A stretch of DNA of 49,647 nt from NCBI GenBank assembly GCA_024276675.1, contig JAJRWT010000117.1:1-49647 (forward strand), in the 5' to 3' direction. Below are positions 16,058 through 24,700 of the stretch, piece after piece; the stretch's first letter is position 1; every line of letters begins with the position of its first letter. This stretch comes from Myxococcota bacterium (GTDB lineage Bacteria > Myxococcota_A > UBA796 > JAFGLY01). The translations under genes were made by a program, and so were the position numbers. The notes under the pieces are model-generated. The model had not been told where the DNA came from. It made no database searches and was given only the letters and a program-made list of their open reading frames with translations.

Positions 16058-17110
16058 TTACACGTTGCTGTAGGGTTTCTGGATCCTGATGAGCCGCAAC
16101 CCGCCGATGAGTTCGTTCAGGCCCATGTGGATGTCGATGGAGGTGGAGAACCCGACAGCACGGATCCGGTCATAGGAAACCTCGTAGTCGCGGCGGTCTT
16201 CGTCACGACCGATCTCGGCGAAGTAGAGCAGGAACTCCAGCCGGTCCTTGAGGAAGCTGGTGATGTCTTCCTTGGTGAAGTTCATGGACTCGTGGCCCAC
16301 GTTGAATATGCGATCCTTCATCCGGTCCCAGCATCGGAACGTGTGAACGACGGCGCGGGCCATGTCCTGGACGTGGATGAAGGTCCGCCGGAAGTGCTTC
16401 TCGTAGACCAGGAGGTACCGGTTCATGAGCGCCTGGTAGGCGAAGTCGTTGATCATCAGGTCCAGTCTCAGGCGGGGCGAGATTCCGAAGGCGGTGGCAA
16501 AGCGGAACGAGATGGTATTCGGCCTGTTCATGCAGATTTCTTCTGCCATGGTCTTCAGTTCGCCATATAGGGAAAGGGGATTCAGGGGGGTGTCCTCGGT
16601 GCAGATCCCCTGGACTTCGCCGTAGTTGGAGCCGGTAGATGCGTAGATGAAGCGAGCTTCGGGCGGACAGAGTTCCAGCACGTTGCGGGTTCCATCCAGG
16701 TTCACCCGCCGCGCCATGTCTGGCAGCTTCTTGCACAGGGGATAGCCCACAAGGCCTGCCAGGTGGACCAACGCGTGGGCATCCGACAGCCATGGCTTCA
16801 GGGCTTTTCGGTCCCTGACGTCGATCTCCTGGAAGCTGAAGCCCGGGTACATGAACAATGGGAGGAGGCCGTCTCCGCCGAACATCAGGTTGTCCAGCAC
16901 GCGCACCCGGTAACCTTCTGCCAGTAGCCAGCGAACCAGCACCGACCCCACGTAGCCGGCTCCACCGGTGACCACCACCAGCGGAGCGTCGGGGTGGGGT
17001 TCAGGCAGGAGCGCCGATGCCACACGGACACCCGTAACGGTGGGAGAGCCGGAAAGCGACGCAGCGGGCCACCTGGGGCTGGACGGAGTGGGGCTGTTAC
17101 CTGTGCTCAT
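16058..17110 (-). CDS. NAD-dependent epimerase/dehydratase (extended SDR)
   Basis: Protein of 350 residues. After about 42 disordered residues comes the Rossmann motif VVVTGGAGYVGSVLVRWLL, then VHLAGLVGYP, RFIYASTGSNYGEV and the catalytic YxxxK as SLYGELK. A Thr/Ser-Tyr-Lys set of this kind acts on nucleotide sugars, epimerising or dehydrating at C4. The late segment FRRTFIHVQDMARAV is typical of sugar epimerases. It probably makes a surface-polysaccharide sugar with the PLP enzyme encoded just upstream. The start ATG 17110 has GAGGAG seven bases away and overlaps that gene's end by 14 bases, so the two are one operon. The exact substrate is not readable. Confidence 0.88.
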   Translation of the reverse strand: MSTGNSPTPSSPRWPAASLSGSPTVTGVRVASALLPEPHPDAPLVVVTGGAGYVGSVLVRWLLAEGYRVRVLDNLMFGGDGLLPLFMYPGFSFQEIDVRDRKALKPWLSDAHALVHLAGLVGYPLCKKLPDMARRVNLDGTRNVLELCPPEARFIYASTGSNYGEVQGICTEDTPLNPLSLYGELKTMAEEICMNRPNTISFRFATAFGISPRLRLDLMINDFAYQALMNRYLLVYEKHFRRTFIHVQDMARAVVHTFRCWDRMKDRIFNVGHESMNFTKEDITSFLKDRLEFLLYFAEIGRDEDRRDYEVSYDRIRAVGFSTSIDIHMGLNELIGGLRLIRIQKPYSNV

Positions 17111-18353
17111 TGTGAAACTCCTCTAGCGTGTCGATGAGCAGGTCGCCGTGGGCGGAGCCGAATGCGTGGCTGTTGCCCACGAAGAAGCCGCGGTCGTGAA
17201 TGGCGTCGGCCACCGGGAGCGAGGCAGGCACCCGGAGGCCGGGGACAAGCTGGGCGACGGGTTGGCGGGCCAGGTTGCCCCCCGAGATGGGACGCGTGGC
17301 GATATTGCGGCCCTCCAGGAAGGCCAGGAGTTCGCTCCGGGCGTAGGGGGCATGGGGAGAGAGCAGCATGGGAAAAGAGAACCCGGCGTGCAGCATTCCC
17401 TCTGGTTCGGGAAAGACCTGGAGTGGCAGGCCGCTGCCGGACAGGCGCCGGCACCATTCCCGGTGGTTTCTGCGCCTTGTCTCCAGGAAGCCGGGAAGAC
17501 GCTCGAGCTGGTGCAGCCCGAAGGCGGCGGCCATCTCTGTGGGGCGAAGGTTGTAGCCAGGGTGCAGGAACAGGAACCTGGAGTCCAGGTCCGGGTGGGT
17601 TCGTGCGATTTCCCGAGCCGTGCTCATCTCGCGTATCCAACCGTGAGCCCTGATGGACCGGCAGATGTCGGCCAGGTCGTCGCGGTCGGTTACCAGGATG
17701 CCGCCTTCGGCCGTCGTAATGTGGTGGCTGAAGAAAAACGAAAATGTACCGGCCACGCCCATGCTGCCCACTGGGCTCTGCCCTGCCCGGGCGCCGTGGG
17801 CCCCGCAGGCGTCTTCCACCAGCAGGAGCCCCAATTTCCGCAGCTCGCCCATGTCGGCGGGGCAGCCCAGCAAGTGTACGGCCAGCAAGGCCCTGGTGCG
17901 GCTGGTGATGGCTCGGCGGGCAGCCCCTGGGTCGATGCATATGTTGGCCGGGTGGACATCCACCAAGACTGGAACCAGGCCCGATTGCGCCACTGGAAAG
18001 AGGCTGGTGGACCAGGCCACCGCCGGTACCAGGACTTCGTCGCCGGGCCGGAGGTCTCCGGCGGCCACGAGGGCCTGAAAGGCCAGCAGGTTGGCCGAAG
18101 AGCCCGAGTTGACCATGATGGCGTGCCTGGTACCGCAGTACTCGGCCCAGGCGCGCTCGAAACGCTGTACACGCCGACCCATGGTCACGTAGGTGGACAT
18201 CATGGCATCCAGGGCTTCCAGGACCTCGTCCGGGCCGAAGCCGGGTACCTGCAGAGGAATGCCCTGGGATGGATCATGGCGAAGAACCGGCAGATGGTTC
18301 ATGGCCTGCCTGATGAGATGCGCGATTTGAGAATGCTGCTCCATGCTGTCCAT
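17097..18353 (-). CDS. DegT/DnrJ/StrS-family PLP enzyme with His for Lys (ColD-like sugar 3-dehydratase)
   Basis: Protein of 418 residues with the DegT fold: VNSGSSANLLAFQAL, GDEVLVPAVAWSTS, VEDACGAHGA and YNLRPTEMAAAFGLHQLERL. At the PLP-lysine position (the K in ArnB KNITCAEGG) this protein has His210 in FSFFFSHHITTAEGG. A His here is the mark of ColD and of the E1/RfbH dehydrases, which remove the C3 hydroxyl of a 4-keto-6-deoxy sugar instead of transaminating. The Cys run of the iron-sulfur E1/RfbH type (DCWC) is not seen, so ColD-like is nearer. It probably works with the SDR gene it overlaps. ATG 18353 was taken; ATG 18344 is possible. A promoter lies at 18424-18452. Confidence 0.85.
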   Translation of the reverse strand: MDSMEQHSQIAHLIRQAMNHLPVLRHDPSQGIPLQVPGFGPDEVLEALDAMMSTYVTMGRRVQRFERAWAEYCGTRHAIMVNSGSSANLLAFQALVAAGDLRPGDEVLVPAVAWSTSLFPVAQSGLVPVLVDVHPANICIDPGAARRAITSRTRALLAVHLLGCPADMGELRKLGLLLVEDACGAHGARAGQSPVGSMGVAGTFSFFFSHHITTAEGGILVTDRDDLADICRSIRAHGWIREMSTAREIARTHPDLDSRFLFLHPGYNLRPTEMAAAFGLHQLERLPGFLETRRRNHREWCRRLSGSGLPLQVFPEPEGMLHAGFSFPMLLSPHAPYARSELLAFLEGRNIATRPISGGNLARQPVAQLVPGLRVPASLPVADAIHDRGFFVGNSHAFGSAHGDLLIDTLEEFHNEHR

Positions 18354-18423
18354 TGGTTTCCGTCGCCGCCGGCGTATTGCCTCCGGCGGGAGGCCAGAGT
18401 CGTCGTGTCGTTCCCGAGTCTGA

Positions 18424-18452
18424 TTATTATGATTACTACATCTGTCGTACAA
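18424..18452 (-). promoter_or_regulatory. Sigma-70-type promoter of the sugar operon
   Basis: On the minus strand TTGTAC and TAATAA are separated by exactly 17 bases, in a locally AT-rich stretch. The expected transcription start is near 18417, giving a leader of about 64 bases before the DegT-family gene. It is one of the best -35/-10 pairs in the window. Confidence 0.6.
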
Positions 18453-18474
18453 GGAAAAGGGGAACGGAATAGGG

Positions 18475-20433
18475 TCATTCGATATAGACTGGGCTGGTCC
18501 AGGCGCATCCACCATCCAACTGTACGACCCTGAGATACAGGTACTCCCCGGCCTTCATCGAATCCCAACTTCGCTCCAGCAACAGATCCCGGGCGCCCCC
18601 TCCATCCACCTCCTCCACGACGCCGCCGCTGCGGATGATGTCGATGCGATCGACGACGCCGGTTGTGAATATGGCCGCGGCCAGCTTCACTTCACCTGCC
18701 GGCAGGGCCGCCCCCATGGGGTGACCGTTGACCGCCATCCTGATGATGATGCGCGCACCGTTGGTGGCGTAGGTACGCCTGGAACGGATGGCGTCCATCA
18801 CGCCCTCCCTGGTGAGATCACTGGTGAGGATGGCCGCGATCCCCCCTGAAGAGCCCCCCAGATGGGCCAGGCCGGGGTGACCGTCGTGGCTGTCCCCCGA
18901 GCCCAGGAAACCGGGCTTGTAGCCGCGATCCAGCTCGTCTCTGACGTAGCTGCCCGCCTTGGGAGAGTAGATGCGCCCGGGACTGTCGGGGGCCTCGCTG
19001 CTGCCGTGGACCGACACGACCTCGACGGCGGGCTCGAACTCCGGATCCGGAGCAAAGGTCCAGTCCGTGGCGATGGGGCCCCCCGCCGAGTGGTGGGACA
19101 CCGTCAACACGTTCTGCCCGCGAAGGGCATCCCATAGCTCTGCCGGACCATCGGTGGCCTGGTCCAGGGAACTGAACAGGGTGCCTTCGTCCTGGAAGTA
19201 GAGAACGTGGCGATGCCCGTAGATCCAGTTGGTCCACTCGTAGCCGGACAGGGTGACAAACCGCCCCGGTTCGTAGAATTCGCGGGCCTGCTGGAGTTCC
19301 TGCTCCCACATGCGAGGATGTTGATCCAGGAACAGCATCCCCCAGTGGTCGTGGTCCGTCAGGGCGGCCACGTCCAGAGATGCCACGTCGCGAGCATAGA
19401 TATAATAGTCTCGGGGGGTTCCCGTGCCGTCGGAGTAGTTGGAGTGCCCGTGCAGGTCACCCCAGTGGATGGGCAGCCCCGAATCCACCACCAGCAACGG
19501 GTTGCTTTCAGCCTCCAAGCCACCGGGCCCCTGCGCCACCAGGCGGAACACCCCTTCCTTCAACGCCTTTCCCTCTACGCTCGCTCTTCCTCCATCGTCG
19601 GGGCCCAGGTTGATGATGGAGGGAAGCTCCAGGCCATCGGGGACGCCCTGCAAGGTGACGGCTCCCTCCACCTCCACACCCGTGTTGCCCATCTCGTCCA
19701 AGATGGCCGCCGTCAGGCGAAAAGACTGGTTGACCCTGGCGGTACTGGACAGCGTGAGCAGCAGGCGCGCCGGCGGTCCGGGATATATGCGAACTCCGGG
19801 AGAGTCTTCCAGAACCTTGCGTATTCCGTCGCCATCACCGTCCACGGCGAACCAGAACCTGGAGTCATCCTCGGCGAAGCGATCGGCGACAGCCCCCGCC
19901 ATGCCAGCTCCGTAGATGATGCGAACCCGCTGCCCCGGCGGCAGTTCGCCCCCTTCGACCCATATTCCAAGGAGCTGCTGGTCCAGGGTGCGGGGCACGA
20001 GCCGGGCTCCCGTGGTCGGGGCGGGGTCCAACTCAACCTCGGTGTAGCCGAAGCCCAGGGGATTGGTGACCTGGGGGGTGCTCCAACCCCAGAAGGGGGA
20101 CACCTGCAGGTAGATGGCCCCTCCTTCGGAGATACCCAGAGGGCCGGTCTCGTAGCCCAGTTCCCATCGACCGGTTCTTCCCGCGATGGCCCTGGGTTGG
20201 TCGGGCATCAACCAGGCGTGACCGCCGCCGTCGGAGGGATCCCGAACCAGGGAAAGGTCATCGCGCAGAGACTCGAGCATCTCCGGTCGGGCAGTGGCCG
20301 GGAGGGCCGGGGCCTGGTCTCCGGGAGAAGACCCGGCTCCAGGCCCCCCTGGGGGGATGGCGGAGATTTCGGCGCTGCACGAAACAGCAGTGGCGCCCAG
20401 GATGAGCAGGACAAGGGGAACAACGAGTTTCAC
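18475..20433 (-). CDS. Exported DUF3604 PHP-domain protein
   Basis: About 652 residues from GTG 20433, which has GGGAG six bases upstream. An N-terminal hydrophobic segment ends in TAVSCSAE, a likely lipobox, so this is probably a lipoprotein. Residues 80-330 are beta-rich. Then comes the PHP-type metal site of DUF3604: HWGDLHGHSNYSDGTGTP, AALTDHDHWG, VSHHSAGG and GSGDSHDGH, carrying the His/Asp ligands. DUF3604 members are predicted metal-dependent phosphoesterases or hydrolases; the substrate here is unknown. A calcium-like loop, AVDGDGDGIRKV, lies in the N-terminal half. The frame extends upstream to 20670 without a signal sequence. Same strand as, but with its own gap from, the sugar operon. 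Confidence 0.85.
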   Translation of the reverse strand: MKLVVPLVLLILGATAVSCSAEISAIPPGGPGAGSSPGDQAPALPATARPEMLESLRDDLSLVRDPSDGGGHAWLMPDQPRAIAGRTGRWELGYETGPLGISEGGAIYLQVSPFWGWSTPQVTNPLGFGYTEVELDPAPTTGARLVPRTLDQQLLGIWVEGGELPPGQRVRIIYGAGMAGAVADRFAEDDSRFWFAVDGDGDGIRKVLEDSPGVRIYPGPPARLLLTLSSTARVNQSFRLTAAILDEMGNTGVEVEGAVTLQGVPDGLELPSIINLGPDDGGRASVEGKALKEGVFRLVAQGPGGLEAESNPLLVVDSGLPIHWGDLHGHSNYSDGTGTPRDYYIYARDVASLDVAALTDHDHWGMLFLDQHPRMWEQELQQAREFYEPGRFVTLSGYEWTNWIYGHRHVLYFQDEGTLFSSLDQATDGPAELWDALRGQNVLTVSHHSAGGPIATDWTFAPDPEFEPAVEVVSVHGSSEAPDSPGRIYSPKAGSYVRDELDRGYKPGFLGSGDSHDGHPGLAHLGGSSGGIAAILTSDLTREGVMDAIRSRRTYATNGARIIIRMAVNGHPMGAALPAGEVKLAAAIFTTGVVDRIDIIRSGGVVEEVDGGGARDLLLERSWDSMKAGEYLYLRVVQLDGGCAWTSPVYIE

Positions 20434-20795
20434 AAGTAACTCCCGGGTATCAGGAAGCCGCGGCGCAGGGCCGGATCCGGGTGGAAGATGAGCTACTTCA
20501 CGGTTTTGCGGGAAGACATCGCCCAGCCTCCCCTGTCGAAGTATCATGCCCCTTGGCGCTGCTGCGACCCAGGGTGGGCCTTCCGCCGTCGCCCGCAACG
20601 CCGTACTGCCCCCCCAACACTGTTTCTTTGACCACCTGCCCCGGAAATACATGGTTTCCCCTTTGACCATCCCCGGAGCGGTGGATATTGTTCACAGCTT
20701 TATGGATGACAACCACGCGCTTCGGCCGCCGCGAGCCCGTTCTCCACAAGTTCTACCTCGTGAGGAGTCGAAGCGCTTCCGTAACGGAGAGAACC
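20434..20795. other. Divergent intergenic region
   Basis: The 362 bases between the DUF3604 gene (minus) and the ferredoxin gene (plus) contain short open frames on both strands but none with a family match. A good plus-strand promoter is visible at 20663-20691. I see no clear minus-strand promoter. Confidence 0.5.
20663..20691 (+). promoter_or_regulatory. Sigma-70-type promoter of the ferredoxin gene
   Basis: TTGACC (20663-20668) and TATTGT (20686-20691) are 17 bases apart. The expected start near 20698 gives a leader of about 98 bases before ATG 20796. A second TTGACC lies about 34 bases upstream without a matching -10. Confidence 0.5.
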
Positions 20796-20969
20796 ATGTA
20801 CAGAATTACCGATGAATGCATCGCCTGCGCCGCCTGCGCCGACGAATGCCCCGAAGAGGCCATCAGCGAGTCGGAAGACGGAGAGATGTACGTGATCAAC
20901 CAGGACATGTGCACCGACTGCGGAACCTGCTTCGACACCTGCCCTGTCGAGGCTATAATAAAAGAATAG
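20796..20969 (+). CDS. 2x[4Fe-4S] bacterial-type ferredoxin
   Basis: Compact protein of 57 residues starting MYRITDECIACAACADECP. Two CxxCxxCxxxCP motifs, CIACAACADECP and CTDCGTCFDTCP, bind two [4Fe-4S] clusters, the classic clostridial ferredoxin plan; length and cysteine spacing are complete. It carries low-potential electrons in the cytoplasm, as in anaerobic metabolism. It stands alone, with its own promoter and a likely terminator after the stop. CGGAGAG precedes ATG 20796 by five bases. Confidence 0.95.
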   Translation: MYRITDECIACAACADECPEEAISESEDGEMYVINQDMCTDCGTCFDTCPVEAIIKE

Positions 20970-20981
20970 CTTCCATCCCAT

Positions 20982-21009
20982 GCCGGGGCCTTTCAGGGGC
21001 CCGGCGTTT
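20982..21009 (+). terminator. Probable terminator after the ferredoxin gene
   Basis: GCCGGG (20982-20987) pairs with CCCGGC (21000-21005), with two more pairs inside, followed by GTTTC. It is a GC-rich stem with a weak T tract, 13 bases after the ferredoxin stop. Confidence 0.45.
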
Positions 21010-21017
21010 CCCATATG

Positions 21018-21180
21018 GTTCCCGCCCTGGAAAGGCTCCCATCGCCGGACCAGTCCAACTCCTCACCAGGCACGCCCGACCAACCGCTTGACTCAGCGCT
21101 GTGATTCCGGCGAGCTGTTCGGAGGCACCTGGCTCGAAAGCGACTCGCTCCTGCCGGGTCAGCCTTTTCCGGACGGAAGC
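21018..21180 (-). repeat. MITE-like interspersed element, copy C
   Basis: A 163-bp copy read on the minus strand. Its ends GCTTCCGTCCGGAAAAGGC and, reversed, GTTCCCGCCCTGGAAAGGC are inverted repeats of each other. Inside, AGGAGCGAGTCGCTTTCGAG, GCCGGAAT, CAGCGCT and GATGGGAGCC match the copy at 49491. It fills the space between the ferredoxin terminator and the lipoprotein gene, whose binding site starts nine bases beyond the element's end. Confidence 0.75.
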
Positions 21181-21201
21181 CACCAAACGGAGGCCCAAGA
21201 C

Positions 21202-21606
21202 ATGAAGTTCCGGACCCTGTTCCTTCCGCTGCTGGTGATGCCATTTCTAGCCTGCAAGGCCGAAGAACAGGACACCGGATGGATCCCGGTGGTCGACACC
21301 GGGCCATTCGTGGACTACGCCCTCATCAACATCGTCAACGAAAGCGGCGTTTCCATTTTCCACGCCTACCAGTGCATCGTCGAAACCTCCGAATGCTACG
21401 ACGGCATCGATGGCACACTTGTGGACGGCTCCACCTCGACCCTCCAGGTGGATCCCGGCTGGTGGACCACCACAGTGGTGGACGAATACGACATGTGCCG
21501 TTTTTCAGGTGAATACCAGCTTTTCAAGGGTGATGAGTACACCTGGATAGTCCAGACCATGAACGCCCACTGGGACGGCCAGGTCTGCCTCTCAAAAGAA
21601 GAATAG
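21202..21606 (+). CDS. Small lipoprotein, hypothetical
   Basis: Protein of 134 residues with signal MKFRTLFLPLLVMPFLACKA and lipobox FLAC, so it is lipidated at Cys18. EEQDTGWIPVVDTG follows; DTG-rich segments after the lipid anchor are common in Myxococcota-type lipoproteins. The rest is beta-rich with four cysteines (HAYQCIVETSECYDG, DEYDMCRF, GQVCLSKEE), probably two disulfides. No family recognised. GGAGG at 21189-21193 precedes ATG 21202. A hairpin with seven T follows the gene. Confidence 0.75.
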   Translation: MKFRTLFLPLLVMPFLACKAEEQDTGWIPVVDTGPFVDYALINIVNESGVSIFHAYQCIVETSECYDGIDGTLVDGSTSTLQVDPGWWTTTVVDEYDMCRFSGEYQLFKGDEYTWIVQTMNAHWDGQVCLSKEE

Positions 21607-21652
21607 CGTCTCCGGCTTTTGCCCCCAGGGTCCCGCCCAGGGCCGGAATACC

Positions 21653-21674
21653 GCCTGTTTTTCAGGCTTTTTTT
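21653..21674 (+). terminator. Rho-independent terminator after the lipoprotein gene
   Basis: GCCTG (21653-21657), loop of five T, CAGGC (21663-21667), then seven T. The stem is short but the T tract is good. It ends exactly at the stop of the convergent helicase gene. Confidence 0.55.
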
Positions 21675-23920
21675 CAGGCATTGGGGGCCGGACTTTTGTG
21701 CTGGGCATCCATGGGCTGCGGGAGCTGGTCTTGTTTCATGCGGCGCAGTTGAGCGGCGGGCGTGCCCACTGAAGTGATCCATAACTGGTGGATTGCGCGA
21801 GTGGCGGCCACGTGTAGGAGGCGCCGGGCGACGCTGGTATCGGGGTAGTGGGCTGCCGAGGCCTCCAGCACCACCACGTAGTCGAATTCGAGACCCTTTA
21901 CGTCGTGTACGTCGGCTACGTCGATCCCGGGCTCGAAAGAAAATTCCTGGTTCCGGATCCGACGCAGGCGAAGGAGATCGGCTCTCTGGAGACCGTTGAA
22001 ATAGAGATCCTGCAAGTGACTGTTGGGGGCCAGAAGGGCCACGCTGGCCAGGGGTTCCCTGGAGACGAGGTCCTTGAGGGCTGATGCCAGGAAGGCCACG
22101 CAGGCCCCATGTTCGGTGAACCTCAACAGCTCTACCGATGGGCCCTCCCTTACGCTTCGGGGCGTTGGCTCGGCCTCTGCTTCGTCACCCAGGAGAGCCC
22201 TGCTGAAGCTGGTGATCTGACGAGTCGAGCGGTAGGAGACATTCAGGGCCTCGAACAGGGAACCCCGAATTCCCACAACCTTGAAGAACTCCTCCCAGTC
22301 GGAGAACCCGGTGTCTTCCATTACCTGCTGCATCACATCGCCCGCCAGGGTGGCGGAACGCTCTCGGCTCAAGCAGCCAAGGGCCACCTTGACCTCGATG
22401 GGGGCGAAGTCCTGCACTTCGTCCACCACCAGGTGGTAGATGCGCAGCGGCCGCCGTTTGCTCGCTCTGATGCGACCGACCCTGAGCTGCCAGAGCCTGA
22501 GAAGTATGGCGTCGTCTTCAGAGTCCAGCAGGGGGCCCTGTTTCTTGTCGCCATCCAGCCAGGCACGAAGCATGGAGGCCTGTTGCTGCATCTGCTCTCC
22601 GGCCTGCTCCAGGACCCGATCACCGAGCAGATTGCCCGGGAAGCGCGCCAACTCCGCGGCTACCCCGGGACCATCGGCGAGGAGACTGATGAAGTCGTCT
22701 ATCGCCTCACCCACCCGCGGTGGAGCCTCGCGCATGGCAACCCTGTGCGCCAGCACTCCCAGCAAACCAGGGTGGAGCTTCAAGCGCGCCAGGGCGCTGG
22801 GGGTGTCGGTTCTCACACCCCTGGGCAGGCGAGAGAAGTGACGTTGCCTCAAGCGCCCAGCCCACTCGGTCCAGGTGACCACCGAAACACCCTTGACCCC
22901 CAACGAGGGCAGCACGTGAGCCACGTAGGATTTCAACGCCCTGCCCCAGACCATCACAGTCATACGTGAAGGCTTGAACAGGTCTGGCCTGGCATAGGCA
23001 AGGTAGGCCACCCGGTGGAGAGCCACGGTGGTCTTTCCGCTGCCGGCGCTGCCGCGGATGACCACCAGGCCTGTTTCGGGGCGCGTGATGAGTTGGAATT
23101 GTTCCGGGTCGATGAGGGCGGCGATCTGGGGAAGACGCTTGTCGGCGCGGTGCTGCATGCCCGTGCCAAGTTTCGCACCCTTCACGGAGCCTGCGTCACG
23201 GGCACGGAAGGCCGCTCCGGCGCCACCCGCCAGCACGGGGGAGGACTCCTGGAGCTTCTTCCAGCCCGATTGTTCCCGGATCCAGGTGCCCGATGGCGCG
23301 TCGACACGTTCCAGCCGGCCCGCCCGGATTCCCAGTATGCGGCGTGCCTCCACTTTTCCCTCCACCAGCACGTCGCCCAATTCTTCTTCGAACTCTTCGC
23401 CTTCATCGTAGCGATAGAAAACCGCGCTGATGGGAGCATTGCGCCAGTCCACGATTCGGACCTGGCGATCCAGGTGGGTGGCCTTGCCCAGACAGAGATC
23501 CCTCGTTCCCTTCTCGTCGCGAATACGCAGACGAGCGAAGTAGGGACAGTCCGGGTCCACCTGTTGTGTTTGTCGAGCACGCTGTATCTGGTCCACCAGG
23601 TTCGCTACCTGGTCGTACTGGTGGAGTATGGCTCCCAGGTCTTCCTGCTTGGCGCCGTCTACTTGTTGACGAAGGTTCTGCATTTCCATGAGGGCGGAAC
23701 TGACGCTGGCTCCTGGGCTCTCTGGATGCTCCAACAGGTGTTTTCTGATTCGGGCCAGCTCACGGACTTCTTCTGCCACAAGGTCTTTGGATGCGGGTTC
23801 TTTTTCTGGTGCCGGGGGATCTGGCGGAGCTGTTGGAACCTGGGGGGCGGGGGAAGCAGGATCCCCTTCCCGGCGGGCCTGGGGATCATCGTGGACTGAG
23901 ATGGCGGTTTTTTCGGCCAT
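21674..23920 (-). CDS. HelD-like superfamily I helicase (UvrD-related)
   Basis: About 748 residues. Residues 1-60 are Pro/Ala-rich. A helical arm follows (EEVRELARIRKHLLEH ... QIQRARQTQQVD). Then comes the HelD-type entry domain, PYFARLRIRDEKG and VDWRNAPISAVFYRYDEGEE, Walker A GSAGSGKTTVALHRVAYLAY, motif II HLVVDEVQDFAPIE, SYRSTRQITSF, and C-terminal DVHDVKGLEFDYVVVLEA and HVAATRA. The layout matches HelD, which removes stalled RNA polymerase from DNA, rather than repair helicases of the UvrD/Rep type. ATG 23920 was chosen because the longer start at 24022 would lie in the pilin terminator. Confidence 0.85.
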   Translation of the reverse strand: MAEKTAISVHDDPQARREGDPASPAPQVPTAPPDPPAPEKEPASKDLVAEEVRELARIRKHLLEHPESPGASVSSALMEMQNLRQQVDGAKQEDLGAILHQYDQVANLVDQIQRARQTQQVDPDCPYFARLRIRDEKGTRDLCLGKATHLDRQVRIVDWRNAPISAVFYRYDEGEEFEEELGDVLVEGKVEARRILGIRAGRLERVDAPSGTWIREQSGWKKLQESSPVLAGGAGAAFRARDAGSVKGAKLGTGMQHRADKRLPQIAALIDPEQFQLITRPETGLVVIRGSAGSGKTTVALHRVAYLAYARPDLFKPSRMTVMVWGRALKSYVAHVLPSLGVKGVSVVTWTEWAGRLRQRHFSRLPRGVRTDTPSALARLKLHPGLLGVLAHRVAMREAPPRVGEAIDDFISLLADGPGVAAELARFPGNLLGDRVLEQAGEQMQQQASMLRAWLDGDKKQGPLLDSEDDAILLRLWQLRVGRIRASKRRPLRIYHLVVDEVQDFAPIEVKVALGCLSRERSATLAGDVMQQVMEDTGFSDWEEFFKVVGIRGSLFEALNVSYRSTRQITSFSRALLGDEAEAEPTPRSVREGPSVELLRFTEHGACVAFLASALKDLVSREPLASVALLAPNSHLQDLYFNGLQRADLLRLRRIRNQEFSFEPGIDVADVHDVKGLEFDYVVVLEASAAHYPDTSVARRLLHVAATRAIHQLWITSVGTPAAQLRRMKQDQLPQPMDAQHKSPAPNA

Positions 23921-24020
23921 GGGCAGTGTGCTGCTCCGGGCTGGTTCGACGTAAACAACTTCTATATCGCTTCCGGAGGACAGAAGAAAAGAAAGGAGGC
24001 ACCGAAGCCGAGGGGAATAC

Positions 24021-24053
24021 AAAAAAAAATGGGCGGTGCCACTGGCACCGCCC
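24021..24053 (-). terminator. Strong rho-independent terminator of pilA
   Basis: GGGCGGTGCC and GGCACCGCCC (24031-24053) form a perfect 10-bp stem with a 3-nt loop. On the minus strand it is followed by nine T (24021-24029). It lies about 70 bases after the pilA stop. Confidence 0.9.
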
Positions 24054-24121
24054 TGCTGGCGGAGGAAGGAAGTACCCTTCCGTGCGAGAATGATTCGGCT
24101 ATTCGCCGTTTCTACAGGAGA

Positions 24122-24568
24122 TCAGTAGACGTTGACGTCGGTGCCCTTGAAGACCGAGTTGATGGACTTGGTGGCCGTGTAGGTGGCAGAGCTGCCGTCA
24201 CCGTCCACATCGCACCAGCCGGTCACGAGGAAGTCGGTGGAGCTGGTGGAGGCGACCGTGTAGGAGCCGCGGACCTTGCCATCGGGAGCCCAGCCCAGGG
24301 TGTCGAAGTTGCTGCCGGAAGTCCAGACTCTCTGCGCCTTGCCCGGGCTGCTGTCCGGCCTCGCTGTGGTCTCCTGGATGAAGGAGTCGAAGGCGGCGTC
24401 ATAGGCCAACTCGGCGGTCTTGATGCCATCTACGTTGGGGGGAACTTCGGCTCTCTTGGAGCGATACTGCATGGCCACGAAGTTGGGGATGGCGATTGCG
24501 GCCAGGATCCCGATGATGGCGACGACGATCATCAGCTCGACGAGAGTGAAACCTTTTTTGTTCAGCAT
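24122..24568 (-). CDS. pilA: Type IV major pilin
   Basis: Protein of 148 residues with a class III signal, MLNKKG then FTLVELMIVVAIIGILAAIA, cut before Phe and carrying the conserved Glu5. The 6-residue leader and the hydrophobic stalk are typical. The globular part is short and has a single Cys (GWCDVDGDG), so no disulfide loop of the Pseudomonas kind. Assembled into a retractable pilus for twitching or gliding. Likely the main pilin because it is alone behind a sigma-54 promoter, has a strong terminator, and sits beside pilR, pilS and pilC. AAGGAA precedes ATG 24568. Confidence 0.95.
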   Translation of the reverse strand: MLNKKGFTLVELMIVVAIIGILAAIAIPNFVAMQYRSKRAEVPPNVDGIKTAELAYDAAFDSFIQETTARPDSSPGKAQRVWTSGSNFDTLGWAPDGKVRGSYTVASTSSTDFLVTGWCDVDGDGSSATYTATKSINSVFKGTDVNVY

Positions 24569-24644
24569 TGGTATTTTCCTTCCAGTGGCAGGAAGCCCCG
24601 AGGGGCAGGGTTATTGATTGATTGCACTACGGCCCCCTCTACTT

Positions 24645-24660
24645 ACAAGAGTCATGCCAA
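24645..24660 (-). promoter_or_regulatory. Sigma-54 promoter of pilA
   Basis: On the minus strand the sequence TTGGCATGACTCTTGTA matches the -24/-12 consensus TGGCACG-N4-TTGCA, with GG and the -12 dinucleotide (here GT for GC) at the required 10-base spacing. The transcription start would be near 24632, with a leader of about 64 bases. The neighbouring sigma-54 activator gene pilR supports this. Confidence 0.75.
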
Positions 24661-24700
24661 CACCTGCCCCCATGGTATCCCTGCCTTTTCGAAGGATGGT

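Noticed and set aside
20434..20670. N-terminal extension of the DUF3604 protein to 20670
   Set aside because: The signal and lipobox follow a GTG at 20433 with a good binding site; the extension lacks features.
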